Below are positions 20,044 through 29,300 of a DNA stretch of 64,000 nucleotides, piece after piece; position 1 is the first letter of the stretch; each line of letters opens with the position of its first letter. Both the position numbers and the translations under genes were made by a program. This DNA is from Pseudomonadota bacterium (lineage in GTDB: Bacteria; Pseudomonadota; Alphaproteobacteria; Rhizobiales; Xanthobacteraceae): positions 62,001 through 126,000 of the forward strand of contig JAEXYA010000008.1 in NCBI GenBank assembly GCA_023451825.1, written 5' to 3'. The notes beneath the pieces were generated by a model. It searched no databases. It saw nothing but the letters and a program-made list of their open reading frames with translations, and was not told the origin of the DNA.

Positions 20044-21647
20044 GCAAACAGTCCGTGCACGAACCATTTCGGATCGACGCGCTTGTTTTCTTCATTCAGG
20101 ATTTCGCCATAGAGCCCATCGCGAAAGATCCACAGCCGTTGCCCGATATCGTCCTCGATGCGGAAGTAGTCGCGCGTCGGCTGCGGTTCCTGCGAGCGCC
20201 ACCACTCCATCGCGATCCGCTCCGGGCCTTCGGCGCGGCGTACCACGCGGTTGATACGCCGCCAGGTGAAGGACTGCGGCGGCTTGTCTGGAAATTCCGC
20301 GAGCGCCACATCGATCGGCTCGGGGCGCTCGAACAGACGCAGCGGACGCAGCGGCGGCTCGCCGGTGATGCGCAGCGGCCATGGCGCCAGCGAGGCTTCG
20401 ATCAAGCCCCATTGCGCCGGCATCGGACTCGCTTCCCGCTCCGGAATATGCGTCTCCACCGGCAGATGCACGAGCACCCGACGCGGGCCGATCCGTGCCG
20501 AGAGACGATCCACCAGCCCGATCACCTCGTCATTGTCCTGCGCGCGGCTGTCGAGATCGCTCTGCTGCTGCACCATCACTTCGGTGTGGCTGGCGGACAG
20601 GCGGATCATGTCGAAGCCGAAGCCGGGATCGAGCGGATCGGCGATGGCGTCGAGGCGTTCGCGGAACAGGCGGTCGATGACCTCGACGCGATTCACCGCC
20701 TGCCCGGTTTGTGCGGCGATGACGCGCACCACGCCGTCGGTGCGGAAGAAGGCCGCTTCCAGCAGGCGCGCGCCTTTGCCCTGCTTGTCCATGGCGGTGA
20801 TCAGCATGCCGGCCAGCTTATGCAGCGTTGCGGTGATGACGGCATCGGTGGCAATCGGCTCGGGGAAGCGTTTCTCAACGATGTAATCCGCCAGCGGCTT
20901 TCGCGGCGAGATCGGGCTGTCGCTTTGCCCCAGCGCCGCTTCCAGCAATGCCGTGAAAGCTGCACCAAAACGCGCGGTGATCTCGGCGCGGCCGCGCGCG
21001 GCGACATCGCCGATGGTCTTGAGACCGGCACGGCGCAGGCCGCGGATAACAGCTTCATCGGCGCCGAGCGGATGCAGCGGCAATGGTTTGACGGCTTTGG
21101 CCTCGTCGCCGGCAGCGACGATGCGGCCATACATGTGGCGGCTCAGCGTGCGGGCACAAACCGACGTGCCTGCGATCGCGGCGCTGACGATGAAGTCTTG
21201 CCGTTGCAGCGTGTCACATAGCTGCTCCATCAAGCTCGCCTCGCCGCCGAACAGATGCGCACAGCCGGTGATGTCGAGAAACAATCCATGCGGCGCATCG
21301 AGCGCGACCAATGGCGTAAACCGATCGCACCAGTCGGCGATGGCGTTCAAGAGTTCGGTATCGGCCACGGGATCGGCATCGCAGACATCGATATCGGGAC
21401 AGACCGCGCGCGCATTGGCGAGCGGCATGCCGATCTCGAGGCCGAGTTTTGCCGCGGCATCATTCAATGCGGTGATCTGCCAGGCATTGTTCTCCTTGGC
21501 AGCCGTGATCAACGGCCTATGCGCGTCGTGCAGCGCGCCGCTGCGGACGCGTTGGCGCTTGATGCGATCGGTCGGCAGCCGCGGCAACCACAGGCTGAGA
21601 ATGCGCCGCGTCGGAAACAGATTTGGCTTCACGGAAAAGGCACTCAT
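20040..21647 (-). CDS. imuB: ImuB, inactive Y-family polymerase subunit of the mutasome
   Basis: About 535 residues beginning MSAFSVKPNLFPTRRILSLWLPRLPTDRIKR. The Y-family fold is visible, but the acidic catalytic residues are missing. The N-terminal metal-binding Asp is absent from ILSLWLPRLP, and the SIDE motif is replaced by GLFLDITGCAHLFGGE, as known for ImuB. It acts as a clamp-binding adaptor between DnaE2 and ImuA. GGAA precedes the ATG by about 6 bases. The gene overlaps the end of imuA by 131 bases in another frame and the start of dnaE2 by 4 bases. Confidence 0.94.
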   Translation of the reverse strand: MSAFSVKPNLFPTRRILSLWLPRLPTDRIKRQRVRSGALHDAHRPLITAAKENNAWQITALNDAAAKLGLEIGMPLANARAVCPDIDVCDADPVADTELLNAIADWCDRFTPLVALDAPHGLFLDITGCAHLFGGEASLMEQLCDTLQRQDFIVSAAIAGTSVCARTLSRHMYGRIVAAGDEAKAVKPLPLHPLGADEAVIRGLRRAGLKTIGDVAARGRAEITARFGAAFTALLEAALGQSDSPISPRKPLADYIVEKRFPEPIATDAVITATLHKLAGMLITAMDKQGKGARLLEAAFFRTDGVVRVIAAQTGQAVNRVEVIDRLFRERLDAIADPLDPGFGFDMIRLSASHTEVMVQQQSDLDSRAQDNDEVIGLVDRLSARIGPRRVLVHLPVETHIPEREASPMPAQWGLIEASLAPWPLRITGEPPLRPLRLFERPEPIDVALAEFPDKPPQSFTWRRINRVVRRAEGPERIAMEWWRSQEPQPTRDYFRIEDDIGQRLWIFRDGLYGEILNEENKRVDPKWFVHGLFA

Positions 21648-22335
21648 CACATTTCCATTCCATGATCCATCGGCCGGTCTGGCCATGGCGATTGCGGACA
21701 AGATTGACGTCGAGGATCGGTGCGCCCCAGGCTTCCCATGGCGCTGTCGGCGGCGAGCGCGCGGCCTGCACCACCCAGCGCGTCTCCGCGGTGCTCACCA
21801 TCGGCAGTGCCGAGGTCCGCAACATCACGCAGCTCACGCCGGAGTTCTGCGCGGCGAGCGTGTATTTGCGGCTGGCGACGAGATCGAAGGCGCGCATCTC
21901 GCCCCACAGGTCGAGCACGACGGCGCCAAGCCCATCGCAGGCCAATGCATCGGCACCGACGCGCAGCGCCATCTCGTGATCGGCCGCCTGGACCAGCACG
22001 ACGCGACGCGGATCGAGGCCGAGTTCCTTCAGCCCGCTCATCGACAGCGCGCCACCTTCGCGGGCGACAAAATCCTGCCGGATCCAGAGCAGCGGTTTTG
22101 CCCTGCCCAGCCGCTGCGCCATGCCCGCGACAAAGCCTGTGGCCGCGCCGACCTGCTGCGTCTCCAGCGCGAACACTTCGTGCAACGCGCCGCGGATCAG
22201 GCCGCCTTGCAGCGTTGAATCAGCTTCGGCATGGCCGAGCGCCACACGATCGAGGCGCGTGGTATCTTCATGCCCTTCGATCCGTTCGATGCTGCCGCGC
22301 AGGCGCGCAAGCGTGTCCATGCGTGCGCCGGTCAT
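21517..22335 (-). CDS. imuA: ImuA, RecA-like SOS mutasome protein
   Basis: 272 residues with a degenerate RecA fold (LIRGALHEVFALETQQVGAAT, LLWIRQDFVAREGG, GLGAVVLDLWGEMRAFDL). The end of the core is GQTGRWIMEWKCDE, and a basic tail lies inside the overlap with imuB. It is the accessory protein of the ImuA-ImuB-DnaE2 system for damage-induced mutagenesis. GAGGAG stands 6 bases before the ATG at 22335. Upstream are a sigma70-type promoter and a LexA box, so the three-gene operon is expected to be SOS induced. First gene of the operon. Confidence 0.93.
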   Translation of the reverse strand: MTGARMDTLARLRGSIERIEGHEDTTRLDRVALGHAEADSTLQGGLIRGALHEVFALETQQVGAATGFVAGMAQRLGRAKPLLWIRQDFVAREGGALSMSGLKELGLDPRRVVLVQAADHEMALRVGADALACDGLGAVVLDLWGEMRAFDLVASRKYTLAAQNSGVSCVMLRTSALPMVSTAETRWVVQAARSPPTAPWEAWGAPILDVNLVRNRHGQTGRWIMEWKCDECLFREAKSVSDAAHSQPVVAAAADRSHQAPTRPQRRAARRA

Positions 22336-22397
22336 GCGCCGCTCCTCAAAATCTTCGCCAGTGATGGGTTTTCAATGAACCCGCGACTGGCTCATTT

Positions 22398-22412
22398 GTT
22401 CATGATGTGTTC
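22398..22412. promoter_or_regulatory. LexA (SOS) box, GTTC-N7-GTTC
   Basis: GTTCATGATGTGTTC on the plus strand, an exact match to the alphaproteobacterial LexA direct repeat. It overlaps the downstream edge of the imuA promoter and lies 90 bases before the divergent radical SAM gene, so it may also control that gene. Confidence 0.9.
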
Positions 22413-22413
22413 T

Positions 22414-22443
22414 ATATAACGCCGAGAGGCTCGACTGAGTCAA
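22414..22443 (-). promoter_or_regulatory. Sigma70-type promoter of imuA-imuB-dnaE2
   Basis: On the minus strand TTGACT (22443-22438), an 18-base spacer, TTATAT (22419-22414). The LexA box begins two bases past the -10 element, so bound LexA would block transcription initiation. Confidence 0.65.
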
Positions 22444-22501
22444 TCAAGACCTTGCGGGAACGCGACTCAAATTTTCGCGGCGGTATTGGAAGGAATTTGG
22501 A

Positions 22502-23743
22502 ATGGACGTGAAGCGCAAGCTGGAGATCCTCGCGGATGCTGCAAAATATGACGCGTCTTGCGCATCGAGCGGCACCGAGAAACGGGATTCTCGCGACGGC
22601 AAGGGCATGGGCTCGACCGACAAGGGCATGGGCATCTGTCATTCCTATGCGCCGGACGGCCGCTGCATCTCGCTACTGAAGATCCTGCTGACCAATGCCT
22701 GCAACTACGATTGCCTCTATTGCGTCAACCGCGCCTCCAGCAATGTGACGCGGGCGCGCTTCACCGTGGATGAAGTGGTGCAGCTGACGCTGGATTTTTA
22801 CCGGCGCAATTACATCGAGGGACTGTTCCTCTCATCAGGCATCATCCGAAGTGCCGATTACACGATGGAACAGGTTGTCGCGGTTGCGCGAAAGTTGCGC
22901 GAGGAACATCACTTTCGCGGCTACATCCATCTCAAGACGATCCCGGAAGCCGACGATGCGCTGATCGCCGAGGCCGGCAAATATGCCGACCGGCTTTCGA
23001 TCAATATCGAAGTGCCGGATGAAGGCAGCCTGAAGCAGCTGGCGCCGGAGAAGGACGTGCGCGCCATCCGCCGCACCATGGGACGTTTGCGGCTGAAACT
23101 CGACGAAGCGCGCGAGGGCGCGAAGCCGACGCCGCGCGGCCGCACGGCGCCGCGTTTTGCGCCGGCCGGACAAAGCACGCAGATGATCGTCGGCGCCGAC
23201 AGCGCCAATGACGCCACCATCATCAAGACCTCGGCCAATCTCTATGGCTCCTACAATCTCAAGCGCGTTTATTATTCCGCCTTCAGCCCGATCCCCGATG
23301 CCAGCCGTTCGCTGCCGCTGCGCGCGCCGCCCTTGATGCGCGAACATCGGCTGTATCAGGCCGACTGGTTGATGCGGTTCTACGGCTTCGATGCCGACGA
23401 GATCGTGGCTGGCGATAACGGCATGCTGTCGCTCGACATGGACCCGAAACTCGCCTGGGCGCTGCGCCATCGCGACCGCTTCCCGCTCGACATCAACCGC
23501 GCCAGCCGCGAGGACCTGCTGCGCGTACCCGGTTTTGGCGCGCGTGCCGTGCAGCGGATCATCGAGACGCGACGGATTTCGTCGATCCGCGTCGGCGATC
23601 TCGCAGCGCTGCACATCCCGCGGAACAAGGCCTTGCCGTTCATCGTTCTTCCTGATCATCGGCCGTCAACGGCATTGCTTGATGGCGCAAATCTGGCGGA
23701 GCGGTTCAAGCCGAAGGCGAAGCAATTGGGTTTTGGATTTTGA
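22502..23743 (+). CDS. Putative DNA modification/repair radical SAM protein
   Basis: 413 residues. The radical SAM cluster motif is CNYDCLYC (Cys67, Cys71, Cys74). A helix-hairpin-helix of the DNA-binding kind lies near the C-terminus (DINRASREDLLRVPGFGARAVQRIIETRR). This matches the TIGR03916-type family that is nearly always followed by a UdgX/TIGR03915 gene, exactly as here. The reaction is not known; radical chemistry on damaged or modified DNA is inferred from the HhH motif and linkage. AGGA stands about 7 bases before the ATG. Divergent from imuA across a LexA box. Confidence 0.88.
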   Translation: MDVKRKLEILADAAKYDASCASSGTEKRDSRDGKGMGSTDKGMGICHSYAPDGRCISLLKILLTNACNYDCLYCVNRASSNVTRARFTVDEVVQLTLDFYRRNYIEGLFLSSGIIRSADYTMEQVVAVARKLREEHHFRGYIHLKTIPEADDALIAEAGKYADRLSINIEVPDEGSLKQLAPEKDVRAIRRTMGRLRLKLDEAREGAKPTPRGRTAPRFAPAGQSTQMIVGADSANDATIIKTSANLYGSYNLKRVYYSAFSPIPDASRSLPLRAPPLMREHRLYQADWLMRFYGFDADEIVAGDNGMLSLDMDPKLAWALRHRDRFPLDINRASREDLLRVPGFGARAVQRIIETRRISSIRVGDLAALHIPRNKALPFIVLPDHRPSTALLDGANLAERFKPKAKQLGFGF

Positions 23744-23760
23744 GGCACCACGCACTCCGC

Positions 23761-23871
23761 CCTCATCCTGAGGAGCCGCGTCTTCGCGGCGTCTCGAAGG
23801 ATGGCCACAGGCGCTGAACACCATCCTTCGAGACGCCGTGCGCAAGAGGCGCACGGCTCCTCAGGATGAGG
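23761..23871. repeat. Long inverted repeat (CCTCATCCTGAGGAG family)
   Basis: Left arm begins CCTCATCCTGAGGAGC and ends TCTCGAAGGATGG (to about 23804). The right arm (23821-23871) is its near-complete reverse complement. Each arm carries a second small hairpin (CCGCG-TCTT-CGCGG; CGTGCGC-AAGA-GGCGCACG). It sits between the radical SAM and UdgX genes, so the transcript would form a long cruciform between the two cistrons. Confidence 0.85.
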
Positions 23872-23897
23872 ATGGAGATTGGTGCGAAGGAGTTTCC

Positions 23898-25352
23898 ATG
23901 CACACCATCACCCTCGACGACGAGACCGATTTCGACGGCTGGCGCAAGGCGGCGCGATTGCTGGCGATGAACGGCGTCGCGCCCGAAGATGTCACTTGGC
24001 TTGTTGCGGGCGGCGATGAGCCCGAGCTGTTTCCGGCAACTGACAGCGCGCCGCTCGAGCAGGTCCGCGGCACCTTCAATGTCCCCGCGCAATTTGTCGA
24101 TCTCGCCAAACAGGTCATCTTGCACCGCGATCCCCAGCGCTTTGCCCTGCTCTATCGCATGCTGTGGCGGCTGCGCAGCAATCATGACCTGCTGCATCTC
24201 GCCACCGATTCCGACACGGCAAAACTCGAAAGCATGGCCAAGGCGATCCGCCGCGACGAGCACAAGATGCATGCCTTTGTCCGCTTCCGCGAGATCGGCC
24301 GCGATGCCAAGGCGCATTTCGTGGCCTGGTTCGAGCCGGAGCATCACATCGTCGAACTTGCAGCACCGTTCTTTGCGCGGCGCTTTGCCGATATGGCGTG
24401 GTCGATCCTGACGCCGGATCTGTGCGCGCATTGGGACGGGCACAAGGTCTCGTTCTCGCCGGGCGTCGACAAGTCCATGGCGCCGTCGAGCGATCGGCTC
24501 GAAGAGGTCTGGCTGACCTATTACGCCAACATCTTCAATCCCGCTCGCCTGAAGATCAATGCGATGCAGAAGGAGATGCCGAAGAAATATTGGAAGAACC
24601 TGCCCGAAGCCGCGCTGATCAAGCCGCTGATCGACAAGGCGGAACGAGTCACGGGAGAAATGATTGCAGCCGAAGCGCTGGAGCCGAAGAAGCCGCAGCG
24701 CCGCGAGGACACAATGGCAAGGTCACACCCAGCCGAACATTCAAACGACAACAGTCTCGACGCCCTGCGCGATGAAGCCGCCGAATGCCGCGCCTGCCCG
24801 TTGTGGAAAGACGCCACGCAAACCGTGTTCGGCGAAGGGCCGAAACAGGCGTCGGTGATGATGGTCGGCGAACAGCCCGGCGACAAGGAAGACCTCGCCG
24901 GCAAGCCGTTTGTCGGCCCGGCCGGCCAGATGTTGGACAAGGCGCTGAAGGAAGCCGGCATCATCCGTGACAAGGTCTATGTCACCAATGCGGTGAAGCA
25001 TTTCAAATTCGTGCCGCGCGGGAAATTCCGGCTGCACCAGAAACCGGCGACGCCGGAAATCAAGGCGTGCCGTCCTTGGTATGAGCGCGAGAAGGCTTTG
25101 GTGAAGCCGGAGCTTGTCGTCGCGATGGGCGCGACGGCTGCACAGAGCGTGTTCGGCAAGATCATGCCGGTCGGCAAGACGCGCGGACGCGTGATCGATC
25201 TGGAAGACGGGACACGTGTGCTTGTGACGGTGCATCCGTCATATCTGCTGCGATTGCCGGACGAGGATGCGAAGGCGCGAGAATATGCGAACTTCGTTGA
25301 AGACCTTCGCATCGTCGCTGCGCATCTGAGCGAGAAAGCACGCGCGGCTTAG
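23898..25352 (+). CDS. UdgX family uracil-DNA binding protein with N-terminal TIGR03915 domain
   Basis: 484 residues in two parts. Residues about 1-245 match the TIGR03915/DUF4130 domain that accompanies the preceding radical SAM protein. Residues about 285-484 are a family-4-like uracil-DNA glycosylase: GEQPGDKED (324-332), the loop RGKFRLHQ with His380, and VHPSYLLRLP. UdgX enzymes form a covalent bond to the uracil site through the His of this loop. Cysteines in CRACPLW and KACRPW fit the iron-sulfur cluster of this class. GAAGGAG lies 6 bases before the ATG at 23898; the 20 codons upstream lie in the palindrome and are rejected. Confidence 0.9.
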   Translation: MHTITLDDETDFDGWRKAARLLAMNGVAPEDVTWLVAGGDEPELFPATDSAPLEQVRGTFNVPAQFVDLAKQVILHRDPQRFALLYRMLWRLRSNHDLLHLATDSDTAKLESMAKAIRRDEHKMHAFVRFREIGRDAKAHFVAWFEPEHHIVELAAPFFARRFADMAWSILTPDLCAHWDGHKVSFSPGVDKSMAPSSDRLEEVWLTYYANIFNPARLKINAMQKEMPKKYWKNLPEAALIKPLIDKAERVTGEMIAAEALEPKKPQRREDTMARSHPAEHSNDNSLDALRDEAAECRACPLWKDATQTVFGEGPKQASVMMVGEQPGDKEDLAGKPFVGPAGQMLDKALKEAGIIRDKVYVTNAVKHFKFVPRGKFRLHQKPATPEIKACRPWYEREKALVKPELVVAMGATAAQSVFGKIMPVGKTRGRVIDLEDGTRVLVTVHPSYLLRLPDEDAKAREYANFVEDLRIVAAHLSEKARAA

Positions 25353-25353
25353 T

Positions 25354-25472
25354 TGTCATCCCGGCGAACGCCGGGATCCATAACCTCCACAGAGCTGGCT
25401 GAAACGCTATGGTCAGCGGTGTTTCAACTATCTCGACAGCGTTTATGGATCCCGGCGTTCGCCGGGATGACA
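25354..25472. repeat. Inverted repeat with TGTCATCCCGGCGAACGCC arms
   Basis: The left arm starts TTGTCATCCCGGCGAACGCC at 25353/25354. The right arm ends with its reverse complement at 25472 (GGCGTTCGCCGGGATGACA). About 30-base arms flank about 60 bases. It lies between the convergent UdgX and CnbZ-like genes; similar palindromes are widespread in this bacterial family. Confidence 0.85.
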
Positions 25473-25478
25473 GTGAGT

Positions 25479-26222
25479 TTAAATCACCATCTCCCGCATT
25501 ACGCGGCGCGTATCCATCTCGAATTCGAGATCGACCACAGGCGGCCGCGCAAAATGCCACGTCATGCCTTGGCGCGCAGCGCCGCGCTTCACCAGTTCAT
25601 CGGCAACGACGGGGTGAAAATCCTGCACCGTATAGACCTGCGTTGCCGTCGTATCCTTCCAGCCGAATCCGAAGGCGCTCAGGCGCTCTTCCATATTCGC
25701 CATGGTCATGCGCGCCTTCTCGCGAAACGCATCCGCCGATGTCTCACGATAGCGCACGATACGTTCCGGATAAGTGCCCGCGCCGCTGCGCGCTTCGGCG
25801 CCGCCGGCGATCACAAAGCTTGGCCCTGCGCTTGTCGCTTCCCGCACGAAAGAGAAAGCATAGAAGGACGGTTCGCTTGGCGGATCGATTTCGAGGCAGA
25901 CATTGCTGCGCGCGACGGGATTGTTCGTGCCGTCGAAAATGCCCCATTCGGCAAGCGTCTTCACATAGTGTTCGTTGAACTTGCGAAAGCCGGCTTCATC
26001 GACAACGCCAGGCGAGCGCAATTCGCAGGCACAGAATGAGGTCAGCGGACGACCTGCCGCGCGAATGTAATCAGCGATGCGGGCAAAGCCTTCCGCCAAA
26101 GGCAACCATGTATCGAAACGCACGCGTTCGATCTCAAAGCCCTGCAACGCTGCTGCGCCGCTCGAATACTGAAACAGTGCAGGAATGTAGCGATAATTGC
26201 CGGCAGTGAAATCGCACGTCAT
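25479..26222 (-). CDS. CnbZ-like protein (2-amino-5-chloromuconate deaminase family)
   Basis: About 247 residues starting MTCDFTAGNYRYIPALFQYS. The opening pattern and the whole length resemble proteins annotated as 2-amino-5-chloromuconate deaminase CnbZ, which belong to a RidA-like fold (SFCACELRSPGVVDEAGF and SGAGTYPERIV appear in the middle). The true substrate is uncertain, since no other aminophenol degradation genes are here; deamination of an enamine/imine compound is a plausible general role. GGGAGG lies about 9 bases before ATG 26222; an upstream frame to 26300 crosses the terminator of the RND operon and is rejected. Confidence 0.6.
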   Translation of the reverse strand: MTCDFTAGNYRYIPALFQYSSGAAALQGFEIERVRFDTWLPLAEGFARIADYIRAAGRPLTSFCACELRSPGVVDEAGFRKFNEHYVKTLAEWGIFDGTNNPVARSNVCLEIDPPSEPSFYAFSFVREATSAGPSFVIAGGAEARSGAGTYPERIVRYRETSADAFREKARMTMANMEERLSAFGFGWKDTTATQVYTVQDFHPVVADELVKRGAARQGMTWHFARPPVVDLEFEMDTRRVMREMVI

Positions 26223-26250
26223 CGAGGGGGGCCTCCCGGGGGTGTCCGCC

Positions 26251-26290
26251 TCAAAAAGAAAATGGCGGATCGATTTTGTCGATCCGCCAT
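26251..26290 (-). terminator. Rho-independent terminator of the RND multidrug pump operon
   Basis: Minus strand ATGGCGGATCGA-CAAAA-TCGATCCGCCAT followed by TTTCTTTTTGA: a perfect 12-base stem and a T tract, 53 bases after the permease stop. Confidence 0.85.
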
Positions 26291-26342
26291 CCAACCTCAA
26301 TCCATATGGGCCTGCAAGCTCGGCGCTGCAAGGCCCGATGCG

Positions 26343-29300
26343 TCACGTCGTCTTCGCGTGTTTCAGATCGAAATCTTCGATCTCCTTGGCGCGCTGGCTC
26401 TCCTTGCCGGCGCGGTGATCGGTGGCGATGGCCACATAGACCGCGGGCAGCACGAACAGCGTGAACAGCGTGCCGATCAGCATGCCGGCCACGACCACGA
26501 GGCCGATGGAGAAGCGGCTCGCCGCACCGGCGCCCGATGCGGTGAGCAGCGGCAGCAGGCCGGTGACCATCGCCGCCGTCGTCATCAGAATGGGACGCAG
26601 ACGGACGCGGGCAGCCATTTCAATCGCCGAACGGCGGTCGAGGCCTTCCTTGAGCTGCAGTTCGTTGGCGAACTCCACCATCAGGATGCCGTGCTTCGAG
26701 ATCAGGCCGACCAGCGTGAGCAGACCCACCTGGGTGTAGATGTTGATCGTCGCCATACCGAAGAACAGCGGGACCAATGCTCCCGAAATCGCCATCGGCA
26801 CCGAGATCATGATGACCAGGGGATCGCGGATCGACTCGAACTGCGCCGCCAGCACCAGGAAGATGATGATCAGCGCGAAGCCGAACGCCACCGCGAGCTG
26901 GTTGCCTTCCTGCACATACTGCCGGCTGTCAGCCAGATAGTCGTGGTTGAAGCCGGCCGGCAGTTTCTTCGCCGCACTCTCCAGGAAGTCCACCGCCTGA
27001 CCGACGGTGACGCCCGGCATCGGCACGGCCTGGAAGGTCGCCGAGTTCAGCTGGTTGAAATGCGACAGCGCGTTCGGATTGGTGCCGGTCTCGACCTTCA
27101 CCAGCGTCGACAGCGGCACCTGCTGGCCCGCGGCGGTCGGCACATAGTAGTTGGCCAAAGAGTCCTGCGAGATGCGCATGCCGCGCGGCACCTGCGGGAT
27201 CACCTGATAGGAGCGCCCTTCGAGGTTGAAGCGGTTGATGTAGTTGCCGCCGAGCAGCACCGCCAGCGTATTGCCGAGGCTCTGCATGGAGACACCGAGA
27301 TCGTTCGCCTTCGACCGGTCGACTGACACGCGCACCACCGGCTGGTTGAAGTCGAGATCGCTGTCCGCCACGATGAACAGACCGCTCTTCTGCGCTTCGG
27401 CCTTCAGCTTCACCATCTCCTCATAGACGGATTGGAAGCTGCCGACGGTGTTGATCACCATCTGGATCGGCAGGCCGCCAGGGCCACCTGGAAGTGCAGG
27501 CAGGTTGAAGGCGAAGGCGTTGACGCCCTCGATCTTGCTGAGCTCGTTCTGCACCGGCTGCTTGAGCTGGTTGGTCGAACGCTTGCGCTCGTCCCACGGC
27601 TTCAGCAGCATGCCGGCGATGCCGTTATTCGGGCCGTTGATGCCGTTGATGATGAAGCGCAGATCCGTCTCGGGGAACGAGGCGAACACCTTGTCCATCT
27701 TGTCTCCGTAATAATCGGAGTAGTCGATATTGGCGTATTTCGGTCCCTTGGTGATGGCGAACAGGATGCCCTGATCTTCCTCGGGCGCCAGTTCCTTGGA
27801 CGTATTCACATACATGAAGCCGACGAGACCGAGGATGACCACCGCGAACAAAGCGGTGATCGGCCGGTAGTCGAGCGAACGATCGAGCTGACGGCCATAC
27901 CAGCGCGTGGTGGCGCCGAAGACCTTGTCGACCTTCCTGGCGAACCAGCCGGGCTCTTCCTGCTTCAAGAGCACCGAGCACATCATCGGCGACAGCGTCA
28001 GCGCGATGACGCCCGACACGATCACGGAGCCCGCCAGCGTGAAGGCGAATTCGCGGAACAGTGCGCCGGTGAGACCGCCGATGAAGCCGATCGGCGCATA
28101 AACCGCCGCCAGCGTGATGGTCATGGAGATGACGGGACCGATGATTTCGCGCGCGCCTTCCAGCGACGCCTGCACCGGCGATTTGCCCTCCTCCAGATGG
28201 CGATGGATGTTCTCCACCACCACGATGGCGTCGTCCACCACGAGGCCGATGGCGAGCACCATGGCGAGCAGCGTCAAGAGGTTGAAACTGAAACCGGCCA
28301 TCAGCATGAGACTGCAGACGCCGATCAGCGACAGCGGGATCGTGACCACCGGAATGATGACCGAGCGCAACGACGCCAGGAACAGGAAGATCACGACGAC
28401 GACGATGACCACCGCCTCGATCAGCGTATTGCGCACCTCCTCGATGGACGAGGTGATGAACTTGGTGGAGTCGTAAGCCACCTTCATCTTCAGCGACGGC
28501 GGCAGGTTGCGCTCGAGTTCGGGGAACAGGTCGCGCACGCCCTTGACGATGTTGAGCGGGTTGCCGAGCGGCGTCGATTTCACGCCGATGAAGATGGCGC
28601 GCTCGCCCGAGAAGGCCACCGACGCGTCGGTGCTCTGCGCGGCCAGTTCGACGGTGGCGATGTCCTCCATGCGGACGAAACCACCATCTTTCGCCTTGAC
28701 GATCATTCGCTTGAATTCGCCGACATTCTGCAAGTCGGTATTCGCGGTGACGTTGGAGACGATGTAGTAGCCCTTGGTCTGGCCCGCCGCTGCCTGGAAA
28801 TTGTTGGAGCGGATGGCATTGACCACGTCGTCGGACGACACGCCGCGACCATTCATGCGCTGCGGATCGAGCCACAGGCGCATGGCAAAGGTCTGGCCGC
28901 CGAGGATTTCGGCATTCGCCACGCCATCGACGGTCGACAGCACGGGCTGCACGGCGCGGGTGAGATAATCCGAGATCGCCGAGCCCGAGAGTTCGTCACT
29001 GGAGAAACCGAGATACATGATCGCGGTGGTTTCGCCGGTGGACTTCAGGATCACCGGGTCATTGGCTTCACGCGGGATCAGATATTTGACCGAGTTGACC
29101 TTCGACAAGACTTCGGTGAGCGCCGCATTCGGATCGACGTTCAGCTTGATATAGACCGAGATCAGGCTCTGGCCCTGGGTCGAGGCCGAGGTCATGTAGT
29201 CGATGCCCTCGGACGCCGCGACGGCCTGCTCGATGGGCGTGGTGATGAAACCCTGCATCAGGTCCGGCGACGCGCCGGGATACACCGTGGTGATGGTAAT

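Noticed and set aside
23744..25478. CRISPR-like interpretation of the repeated arms
   Set aside because: They are single inverted repeats without regularly spaced direct repeats or spacers.
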